50,119 bases of DNA from an uncultured Clostridia bacterium (GTDB lineage Bacteria > Bacillota > Clostridia > Christensenellales > Borkfalkiaceae), in contig CAMRSY010000010.1 of NCBI GenBank assembly GCA_947053545.1, positions 1 to 50,119 on the forward strand, in the 5' to 3' direction. Positions 1 to 12,000 of the stretch are shown here, one piece after another. The number at the start of each line of letters is the position of its first letter. The first letter of the stretch is position 1. Under the pieces are notes generated by a model, which searched no databases, was not told the origin of the DNA, and worked only from the letters and a program-made list of their open reading frames with translations. The translations under genes were made by a program, and so were the position numbers.

Positions 1-55
1 AAGTCCTCGCCGTCGTACTCGTCCGCGTCTGTCGCCGTCGTTATTACTATGTGTC
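1..55. repeat. Exact 55-bp direct repeat, copy 1 (other copy 2446-2500)
   Basis: Bases 1-55 are identical to 2446-2500 and then diverge on the right. The left limit of copy 1 is outside the window. Both lie in the same reading frame at the start of a YDG repeat (product TDADEYDGED). Such identity inside otherwise diverged repeats points to recent recombination or gene conversion between domains. Confidence 0.9.
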
Positions 56-3000
56 TGCGGCTTATTGTAAGCGTGGCGTCTTCGCTGAATGTGAAATTAT
101 AATTGGTAAGTAAGCGCCTACCGCCGTTTACCATCATATTGTCTACGTCGGCTATAATTACGTAGGTTCCTGCGTTTAACGTCGTACTGCCGTCAAACGT
201 GTTGCCGTCAGCCGCATAAAGCACGCGGAAATTTAGCACCTCGCCGTTTACAAGTTTGCTTTCCAGCACAAAATTATTTACGTTTACGTCTTCGCCGTAT
301 ACTTTTTGCATGTCGGCTATTTCAACGTTTACGGACAGGGCTTCTACGGTAAGCGTACCTTCGGTTACGATTATTTCGTAGTTTACCGTAACATTTTTAT
401 CCCCTTCCGTTACAGTCAGCGCCATCGAATTGGGTTTGCTTTCCGCGTCGGTTACCGAAGCCTGGCTGACAACGGACAAAGTATGACCCGCAACGAGTTC
501 GTCGGCGTCGTAAGTAAATCCTGCGGTAAGCGCTGAACCGTTGTACCTGCGCGTTGCGCTATCGGTGGCAACGTTTACCGTTCTTTTTAAAATTATAAGT
601 TTTGCGTCGTTTTTCGCGTAAGTTATAACGTAATTGCCCGCAGCTTCGCCTCTGCCGTCTACCACAGCGTATTCGGCGGTGTTTTCCATAGACGAACTTA
701 CGTTGCCGTCGGCAGTTGCAAATTCGCCGACGAGCACAAGCTTATAACCTTCCGGCAGGGTTGCTGACAAGTTGCCGTCTATAACGTATTCTACCTCTTC
801 GGAAGGCGCGTCGGGCGAAAGCGCAAGCTTTTGTCCGTCGTAAACTTTTGTAACCGTTTTGCGGACAACGGAAATATTTACGCCCTCTATGGTAAGTTTA
901 CCGTACGGCGTACCGGTAATTACGTTGTAGTTTGCCGTATTAACCGCTGTGTTACCTTCGTATACTGTTATTTGTCCGCAGACGATGTCGTATTCGCCCG
1001 CAAATTCGGGCAGAACCGCTTCACCGTCTTTTTCAAACGCAGGAATAACTGTAAGCGTTTCGCCGCTTAACAGCCCTTCAGCCCTGTAATATCCCTTATC
1101 GCCATCGGGATAAGTTAAAGCGTCGCCGTAGCCCACGGTTAAATCGTTCATATAAACGGTTAAATCTTTGGCTACGATTTCAAACGAAACGTCTTCGCAG
1201 GAAACGATATTGTAATTGGCTATGTCGCCGCCTTCTACCGTGCAGGCGCCTAAATTTATTGCCGCGGTGTATTCGCCTACGTCTTTAGGTTTTAAAAGGT
1301 TGTAAGTTACCGCAACTTTAAGCTGTTCGCCGTCCGTCGACCAGCTTGTTTTTACGTTGCGAATTGCTCCGTCGTAATCTTCGCCGTAAACAAACGCGGA
1401 TTTGCCGCCGGCGTTTAAAGTAACCGAGATATTGCGTTTAACAACTTTAAATTCGCACGACGCAGGCACAAATTCGGGCGCGTAATTGTCGGCGCCGTCA
1501 GCGATAACCAAGCCGCGGTTATTTTTTATTATGCTGTCTTCCCAGTTTACGCTTGCGGTATAAACGCCAATTCCGCCAACCGCTCTGTCTGTGAAAATGG
1601 CTATTTCTGCGGTTTCGCCGTTAACGAGCGTAACTGCGCCCTGCGTAAGCTTTTGCACGTATGAACCGTCGCCGTATTCAACCTGTACGCCTTCGTTTAA
1701 AGTAACGGTTACAGGTGCGCGGGCGATTACTATTTTACCGTACGTGTACGTAATTGAATAATTGTGCGTAAGGTCGGTTGCGCCGAGGACAACGCCGTAC
1801 TTCGCAGTATTGTTTACACCCTCAGTTGCGTTGGTATAAGTAAACTTTTTAACAAGTTTTAGTTCGTGACCCAGACCGGTTAACAGCCCTTCGCCTATGC
1901 TGTCGGGCGTATCGTTGCCTTGCGGCTGACCGCTGTAAACGGACGAAACTCCGCCCGTAGTTATTGCCAGCGGTCGCTTATTGATAATAATCGTGCCGTA
2001 ATTGTACGAAATATTATAATTTTCCGAAACGTCAAATCCGTCGGCGTCGCAAATTTTTACGGTAAATTTGTTTTTAACGCCCGACGTATAATCGGTCTGC
2101 GATATTATAACGCCGTCGGCAAGTATTTCGTGCCCTTCGACAAGCCTGAGCGGATTGTAGCTTAGCGTGCCGTTGGAATGGGGAGCGCCGTCGTACGTTT
2201 CGGTTATATCCGCGGTTTTTACTGTGATAGCGCGTTTCGTAACGGTTAAAGTGCCGTAAACGTAACCGTTGTCTTCGATTACATAGTTTTCGGGCGCGGC
2301 ATACGTACAGATATTATCCTCACTGCCTATTTCCATGCGTTTCGTATACGTTAGTACCGTTAGTTCGTCGCCGTTTATTAAACCTGCCGCTCCCTGCTTT
2401 TCGCCGTCTTTTATCCATTCGGTCGTATAGTCTTTATAATTATAAAAGTCCTCGCCGTCGTACTCGTCCGCGTCTGTCGCCGTCGTTATTACTATGTGTC
2501 GGGGCGTAACTTTAAGTTCGGCGTCGATATTGAAATCGAATACGTAGTTTTCGGCTTTTCCTCTGCCGCCCTCTATTGCCGAAGACTTGTTTGCGTATAT
2601 TATGCCGTAAGTACCTACCGGCAATATAAAGAATTCTCCGTCGGTTACGGGTTTTACCGTTAATCCGCCCTGCTTATACTCTACTCCGAAAGAGAGCGTT
2701 TCGCCGCTTACGAGGGGAACGTCGGTTTTAAACAGAACAGCCGGCTGTTCGCCGAACACGGACGAATTGTTTTGTATAGTTACGTATACGCCCTTTTTGC
2801 TTACGGAAAGTAAACCGAATTTTTCGGTTATGCGGTAGTTTGAAGAAACGTCGTTTCCGTCGCCGTCGGTTATAGTATATTTCAATATGTTGGGACGGCT
2901 GCCCGCGTCGGTCAGCCCCGCGGTTTCGGTTACGGTAAACGTATCGGTATCGGCGATTGCATCCGAGCCCGTTACCGCCCCCGCATACTTTAACGTGTAT

Positions 3001-6000
3001 CCCGCAGTAAGCTCGGCACCGTCGTATTCCTTGCTCTTTGTTCCGGTTACAATTTCTATACGGCGCTGAGTAACTTTCAGTTTGCCGTATGTAACGCCGT
3101 ATGAAACGACGTAGTTATCGGTGGGAGCGCCGTTTTCGTCGACGACTTTAAAAGTAGTTTTATTATCCACTCCGCCCGCGGACGTAACGTAGACCACTTC
3201 GGAAAGTTGTTCCGCAACAATTTTGTAACCTTCGGCAAGAGTGCCCGAATACGAATAATCTTCGCACGTGAGCGGAGATCCGTCATACTCTTTTTCTGCG
3301 CTGCCGGTTGTTATTACGATTACGTTGCCCTTTATTTCCAAAACGCCGTCTTTGCGCGTAACGTCGTAGTCGCCGGTAGCACTTTCGCCTTCGGCGTTAA
3401 CAATTTCGAAACTTACGAAAATAATGTTGTATTTGCCCGCGTTTACGGGTTTTTCAACAGCGTTGCCGTATGCGTCGGTGTAGGACACTTCGGTAATTTT
3501 CAGCTCGTCGCCTTCGACAAGAGCGTCCGATTTGTCGGCGTCGTAGTTACCGAAAGCCTGCGCATAGTCGACCTCTGTTCCGAAAGGAACAAGTAAATTT
3601 TTAACGTATACCGTAACGGGCTTCGCTTTGATTGTGAGCTTGGGCGCCGCGTTTGTATATTTTATCGAATAGTTGGCGATGTCTCCGCCGTCAATCGAAG
3701 CTTCCGCAATATTCACCGCATACTCGCCTTTATGCACGGGCGGTTTGCCGTTTTCGCCGGCTAATGAGAACGTAAGCTGCAACTGTTGCCCTTCCGGCAT
3801 TGTTTCCGCAACGCCGAAAGTTATTTCGGGCAGTTTTTCGCCGTACTCGCACTCGGCGTCGTGCACGGTTACCGTAAGCTGCATAGGCACTATGGAAAAT
3901 TCTACGGGAGCGCAGTTAAAGCCTGCCCTGAGTTTATAGTTGCCTATGCCGCCCTCCGTCGGGTTGCCGTCGGCATCTGTAACGGTGCAGTTCTGCAAAT
4001 CGAGCGAGGCGATATAATTACCCACGTTTTCGGGTATGAATTTCCCGCTTCCGCCGGCGGTTAACGCGCGGAAATGCGCAAGCAGTTTAGCAGTCTGTTC
4101 GGGTTTCACCGCGTAACTCAACGCTATATTTATCTGCTGTCCGCCTAAAACGCCGGTTACGTCGGCAGCGCACAGTTGCGAATTGTAATCTTCGCCGTAG
4201 GCAAACGAAACTCTGCCCGATGCATTTAAAACAATTTCAATTTCGCGCTGCAAAATTACAAGCTCGGGGCTGTTGTCGGCAACCGTTACGGCATAGTTTT
4301 CAATTCTGCCGTTACCGCCCTGTATTTCCGCCGTAGCCGTAATTGCGTACGTACCCGCCGCTTCGGGCTGCGCCGTTTTGTCGCCTGTTGCTTTATTTAC
4401 GTAAATTAAGTTGAGTTTAAGAATATCGCCGTAGGGCAATACCGAACAAATTTCGCCGCCGGAGGTTACCGTATAAGCAATTTCCGGCAATTCTTCGCCG
4501 TATACGCATTCGCCGCTGCCCAGCGTTACCGTAACAGGCATTGCCTTTATATGAAGATTGCCCTCGAAAATATAATTTACGTTATAGTTAGAATAGCGCC
4601 TGTTGCCGCCCACTATTTCGCAATTATTTTCGTCTACGCCTATTTGGTATAAACCTGCGTTACGGGGTGCGGACGACCATACGCCGTCAAGCCCGAAAAT
4701 AAACGCGGGAACTAATTTTTCGTTATTGGGAAGCGTATACGAAGCGCCGTTAGAGGTTATATCGAAATTAAGCGCAGGCAACTTTTCGCCGTAAACGCTT
4801 GCACCGCCGTAAACGGTTACGTTTATGTACTTTCTGAATACGGTTAAAAGTCCGTTTTCGCCCGTAATTTCGTAATTGGGGTGAACGGTATTTAAATCGA
4901 TAGCCGCGCCGTCGTAAACTACTGTGTACTCGCCTGCGTTGACGGGACTGCACGAATTGCCGTTTGCGTCCTCGAAATGGTGAGAAACGGCAAGATTGTC
5001 ACCGTAAGGAAGCGTGTCGTACTCTACGCCGTCCGACGTTACGAAATATGGAATTTCGGGCAATTTTTCGCCGTATGTGTAAGAAACCTCGTCGGAAAAC
5101 GCTATATGCAATCTGCGTTTGGTAATTTCAAGCGTGCCGTGACCGCAGGTTATAATATAATTGGTTAATTTATTGCCTGCGGCGCTCTCCTGTCCGCCTT
5201 CGTAAACTCCGTCCTCGTACGAAATTACCGTAAACTGTATTGCCACAACCGAATATTCGCCAACGTTTACCGGCGTAATATATCCGTTTGTATTTTCTTG
5301 TCCGACGGCGGTGAAAGCTATATCGACTATCAACGTTTCGCCGTTTGCCAACAGCTCGTTTTCCGAGCCGTCAGTTTGATGCGCCGAGCCTATTTCAGGC
5401 AGCACCGTTTCGAAAGTGCCGTCGGGGTTTGCCACGCAGTATTCGCCGTACTGCGCAGTTATGTCGTCTAAGGTGATTTCAACCGTCTTTTTATTTATTG
5501 TCAGCGTTGCGTAATCATATGTAAACGAATAGTTGCGCGCGCCGTCTTCGCCGCCGTCTATTTTTACGATACCATGACGAATGCCGTATTCGCCGGCGTT
5601 ATGAGGTTTAACGTTTAAACCGTTTTTAACATAAGCGTTTTCGAACGTAAGAATTTCGCCGTACGGCAATTCACCTTCGGAAAACGAGCCGTCTGACACG
5701 TCTGAAACGTCAACCGAAAGGTCAAACTCTTCGTTGCCTGCCGTGCCGCTGCCGTATTCAAACTGCCTGTCGATAAATGTTACGCGTACGTTTCTGGGCG
5801 CAACCGTTACGTAACCCACCTGCACGTCGGTTACGTTGTAATTGGTTGAAAGCGGCGTTACGCCGTCTAAAGTGTAGACAACGCTGTTTTCTTCGTCCAG
5901 CGAAATTATATAATCCCCGCAGTTCCAAGCGCCATCATTTTCTATTATAACGGCAACCTCAAGCACTTCGCCGTTAACCAATGAGGCGGAATTTATGACG

Positions 6001-9000
6001 TCGTAATTGTTTTTACCCGCAGCGTAAACGGGAGCTATGCCGTAATAAACGTCGGGCAGGCTGTTTAAAGTTATATCTATATCCGCTTTCGCTATGTTAA
6101 GTTCGCCGTCGGAAACGGTGATAAAATAGTTGCCCGTCAGACTTTCAAGCAATATTTTACCGCCGTTTATGTAAACGTTTACTACCGTGATTCCGTATAC
6201 TCCCGCATTTTTAGGTGTAACAGCGGTTTTTCCGTCGTCGCCTGAAACGTAGTAAATAAAGTCGGCGTTAAACGTATCGCCGTACGGAAGAACGCTTATC
6301 TGAGCGCCGCCGGAGGTAAGTTTGCTTTCGGGCTGAGGAACTTGTTCGCCGTACGTACAGTTTAAAAGCCGCGAAATTTCAACTTTTAGCTGCCGCTGGG
6401 TAATAGTAAGCTCGCCCGCTTCGTAACTTATGCGGTAATTATCTTTGCTTGCGATTCCGTCGCCGTCATAAACGGTAAAGCCTGCGCCCGCAATAACGTA
6501 ATCGCCCACCGATTTGGGGGTTGTATCGACAAGTTCGCCGTCCGCACTCAACTGATATTTTATGTCTACCTTAAGCTGCTCGTTAAAAGCAAGCGGCGTT
6601 GACTTATATAAATTGTAATTGTTTTTGCCGTCGGGATAGGCAAACGTACCGTACTCGCCTATCTTAAATTCGCCGTACTGCATTTCATAGCTGTTAAGAG
6701 CAATTTTAACGTCTTTAGGAACTATTGTAAGTTTGCCCTGCCACGTTGCGGCCGTAGCGAACGAGTAGTTTTGCATTCCCGACTTAATTTCGTTTCCTTC
6801 AGCGTCATATACAGTAGAATTAAACCATTTAATTGCGTATTCGCCAACGTTTTTAGGTTCTGCAGGTTTACCGTCTTTAAGATACTCTACAGCAATTTTA
6901 AACTGCTCGCCGTAAGGAACGCCTTCTACTTTACTTTCGCCGTCGGCGTATTCAACGCGCTTGTAGTTTCCTATTTCGTCAGGGTAACTTACGGTTACTC
7001 CGAATTCGCCGTACTGTACGCCCTGCAAATCCAAAACATAAATATATATCAGTCGGCGGGATATTTTCAAATTTTCCGCGTCTTCGCAGATGAAAATGTA
7101 ATTGTCGGTGCCGTTTTCTATTTCCGTTACGCCGTCGCTTTCGTATATTTTGGATCGATTTATATTTAACGAAGCCGAATAATCGTAAATATACCTGTCG
7201 TTGTAAGAGGAATAGTTTGCATTTTTAGGCGTGCCTGCCTCGCCGTCGATAAAATATTCGACAGCAACCTCAAGTTTTTCGCCGTAGGCAAGGCTTGAAG
7301 CGCTTGCATAGTTGCCAGCGCCCGCCGCGTATGTAAACGTTTCGCCGTATAACACGGGGGCTATTTCGCTAAGAACAATCTGCACCGTTTTGGGTTTGAC
7401 TGTAAGCTTGCCGTCGGTTATTTCCAAAATGAAATTTCCCGAAACGTAGTTAGATTCGCCTATAGCTATATCAGCCCCGTTTAAGGTTGCCGATTTTACG
7501 GTTACGCCGTATTCGCCCGCATTTTTGGGGATTATTTCGGTTTTTTCGGGGTCGCTTAACGCATAGCGCTTTAACACCGCCGATATTTCGCCGTCAGTTA
7601 CCGCATATTCATCGCCGTTTTCGTCGTAAATCCGGAAAGAATTTTCCGCAAGTTTATCGCCGTATAAACACTCGGCACCGCCGTCGATTACCAGATTTAA
7701 TTTTTTAGGTTTGATTGTAAGCTTGCCGCTAATCCAGGTAATATCGTAATTATTCTTGTTTTTATTACCTGTAACAACGTCCCAGTTTTGTACAGTTATT
7801 TCGTAGTAGCCCGCGTCTTTTATTATGTCGGGGGATTTTCCGTTATACAGGAAAGACGCGCTTAAGTTATCGCCGTAAGGCAATCCGTACACCCCGTCGC
7901 CGATTATTCCGCCTTCAATATTTGCAAATAATGGCTTTGGACATGTTACTTTTTCGCCGTAGGTAAGGTTATAATCGTTAATTGTAACCGTAAGCGGGCG
8001 AGGCGTAATTGTCAAACGGCCGAAATCGGAAGAAAAATCATAGTTGTCGGCGCCGTTTTCTATTAAAACGCCCTGCTCGTCGTAGACGAAGTATTCCACG
8101 GCTTCCAAATCGTATGTTCCTACATTTACAGGATTAACGGCAACGCCGTTTTGCAAATAATTTACCTTAATTTCGATTTTTTCGCCGTAATAGAATTTGC
8201 TGCCGTCTTGATTTTCATTAACGGCAAACCAATTTGAAATTTCGCTGCCGTAAACTTTAGTGAAATCCGAAATGATAAGTTTAACAGCCCTTGTCTGAAT
8301 AATAAGCCCGGGCGCATATTTAATGCTAAAAGTATAGTTGCTGGTTGCATTTGTCAGCAAAACTCCGTCGACGTACACGCCGGTGATTCTCAATTCGTAA
8401 GTGCCGACGTTTTTGGGTGTTTCGTACTCGTCGGTATGAAGATTAATATAACCGTATTCGAAAGTAACCTTTTCGTTATAGGGAAATGAATATTCTACGT
8501 CCTCTTTTCCCTTTTCATATATTATGTACTGAGGTTCGGGCAACTCGTCGCCGTAATAAATATCAAACCAGATTTTATCCTGATATTCTTCCGTAAACGT
8601 TACGGTAAGGGCGCGCCTTGCAATTATAAGCGAGCCTGCTTCGAAAGTAATTTTATAGTTGCTTAACAACCCGGCAGATAAATCTTTATTGGTTACTACA
8701 CAATTTTCTTCGTCCACGACGATTTGATACGTACCTGCGTTTTTAGGGCTTGCTATTGCGTTGCCGTACTTATCCGTATATTTTACGGCAACGTCAACCG
8801 TTTCTTCGTATTTCAGCCCGGAAATAATGGTTTTATCCTGCGGGTAAGTCCAACTGTCGCCGTAAGATATTCCCGTTATTTCAGGTAACGTTATTTTAAG
8901 CGGCGCCGCCGTGACGGTAAGAACGCCGCCGTGATAGACGCGTGAAGCAGTATAATTATCCAAAGCGGAAACGCTTCCGTTTATCATTACCGAATCGGCT

Positions 9001-12000
9001 TGCGTGTAATATTCGCCCGCGTTTAAATGAGGATTATCAATATGCCAACCGCAGAAATCGTCCGTTAATCTATCGCAATAATAGAAATTAATTGCCTCTA
9101 TAGTATCGCCGTAAGGGAATTTTTCTATTTTATTTCCGTCTTCGTCTACAAACCACCACTCTACGTCTGGTAGTTTTTCGCCGTACTCGCACTCTTTGTC
9201 GGCAATATACATTGCAATAACAAAAGGCGTAACATTAAGCGTACCGTTTATAAACGTAAACGCATAATTGCAGCTGTCTAAATTTATTTCCGTGCCGTCG
9301 ATAAATACTTTATTTTGTAAAACGTCGTAGTCGCCTACGTTTTTAACCTCGCGGTCGTACTTGTATGTAAGCGCAAGCTGCTCGTTATAAGGCAGTTTGG
9401 TTTCAACAGGCGCATCTATAACTCCGTTTAAAGTGCAGTCTAAAACAAAGCCGTAATCTTTTTCGCTTACGTCGTCGCCGTACACTGCGGTGCCGTCGTT
9501 TATTTCTACGGTAACGTTGCGGGGAGTTATATCAAGCGTGCCCTCTTCACAATAAATTTCGTAATTTTTAAGCGTTTCTCCACTGTCAATGGTATATCCG
9601 TTTTCGGGCTGAGATTTAACGTAGTATTTCACTGCATATATTTCATACGAACCTACGGCAAGACGCCAGCAAGGCTGCGAATCTACGAAATAGTCCATAT
9701 ACAGTATTTTACCGTCTTTTTTGAAACCGACTTCTATTAAAAGAGTTTCGGAACCTGCAAGCGCATTTTCAACCGAACCGTCTTGCCGCCAGAAACCTGT
9801 ATTCTGTTCATAAAGATAGCTATAAGCTCCTTCATTCCCGTACTCGGCAGTTTTTATTTCTATTTTTATTTCTACGCGTTTTTTATCAACTTTAAGAGTG
9901 CCGTTTTTATAGCCCACTATGTTATAGTTGCCGTTTTCGTATATGTTTGCGTTTTCCTTTTCGCCCGCGTCGGTTAAGGTTACAGGTTCGCCTACCAAAG
10001 TTAAGCTGTCGCCCGCAATTAAGCCAACTTTACTTTCGTCCGCCGTCCAAAGCTTGGTTTCTTCGTTTTGCACGGCAAAGCTGACGGAATAATCTTCGCA
10101 TAAAAGAGGATTTCCGTCGTAAGTTTTTACCGCGCTGCCCGTTTCCACTATCACGGGGCGGGGAATTATGGTAAGAGTGCCGTACTTAGTTTCGAATATC
10201 GTGTAATTGCCGTTTGGTACGGAATAAGTTACTACGTTGGGCGTGGGAATGTCGTCGATAGTTTTCACCGTCATATAGCTGTTCACGGTGAGAGAATCGT
10301 CCTTTAACAAGCCTTTTTTGGTAATATCGTCGGCAAATACTGTTGTATAAGTTGTATCTGAAAAGTCGTTGCCGTCGTAAACGTGGCTTGCAGTAGCGGT
10401 TGTAACAACTATTTTTCTTGCCGCTATTTCAAGCATGCCGTTTTCGAAATTAAATATATAGTTGCTTAACAGCGCGTTACCGCCCGTTATTCTTTCGGTT
10501 CCTGCGGTTGCAACCAGCGAATACGCAGTTGCGTTAAGCAGAGTGTAATTTTCCCACTTTTCGGGCGTTACGGTTGCTCCGAATTTTTCGATATGCGTGT
10601 CGAAAATAATAGCTTCGCCGTTTGGCAGCTCGCCGCAATCAAGATTAAACTGCGTTAACGGAATATCTTCGCCGTAAACCGCGTAAGCGTCTTTTATGAA
10701 TACCGTTACCTGTTTGGGCTGAACGGTAAGTTTGCCGTAATTTATTGTCCCCGATATCTCGTAATTTGAATGAACTCCGTCAAACGTAGGCAGACTGTAC
10801 GAGCACGCGTTGTCAACCGTACCCGCATTTGTAATCGCGGTAAAATTTGTAAGGGTAAGCCTGTCGCCGCCGTATAATCCTTCGCCGTACGCGTTTACGC
10901 GGGTTGCCGTGTAGTTGCCGTTCGAGAAAGCCGTACCGTCGTATACGCGGCTGTCGGACACCGTAGTTACCGAAATTTTCAGCGCTGTTACAGTAAGTGT
11001 ACCATACACGTGCTTAATTGTATAATTTATTCCCACGTCGCGCCCGAGGTCGTCGACAACGGTGTATTCCGCAGCGTTAGCTACGCCGCCTGCCTGCGTA
11101 ACGTTTGTAACGCCGAACTGTTTTATCTGTTTAAGATACTGATAGCGCGCCACATTATCGCCCGAAGGCTCGTTGCAGGTTAGCGCTGTGCCGTCGTAAA
11201 CTTTTTCGCCGCTTCCGGTAGTTACAGTTAAGCTGCGCTTATAAACGGTAAGTTTGCCGTAAACGTAGTTTATCGCAAAATTTTCGGTTACGTCCGAACC
11301 GTTAAGCGTTGCGGTTATTTCAAATTCGTTTTGGTATTCGCCGGCATCTATCGTATTCTGCCTGACATTTTCATTTGCATTAAATAAAAATTTTGTAAGC
11401 GTTTCGCTTGTGGTAAACCCGTAATTTTCAATTGGCGTACCGTCGTATATTTTATTATCGTTTGCCGTGGCAACCGTAATCGCGCGCGGCGTAATGGTAA
11501 GCGTGCCCGCGTCGCACTCTATATAATAATTGGATGATACGTCGGTTGTGCCGTCGAATACGTAAACGCCAAATTCGTTTTTATATAAACCAACGTTTAC
11601 GGGATTGGGCATCGACGATAAGTCGGGGTTTGCCACGTGCCCGTTAACAAGATTTTCCGCAAAGAACTTTACGCTTGCCAGAGGCGCGCCGTCGTAAATT
11701 TTTTCCGCATCATGTGTGGTTAAAACAAGTTTACGTCTGTTTATCGTGAGTGTTGATGTAAGTCTGGTTAAATTATAGCGCGAAGTTACGTCGGTTGCGC
11801 CGTGCATAATTTTAACCTGCTCTAACCTTACGAAATATCCGCCTGCGTTTACCGCGCCGTACACGGCAGAACCCGAGGCGTCGTACAGCGAGGTTACAAC
11901 AGAAATTTCATCGCCTTTTGCAAGCCCCGTTATCGTTTCGTCCGTCACAGCATTTTCCGACTTATGCGAAACGCCGTCGTAAGTAAATTCCTCGGCGACA

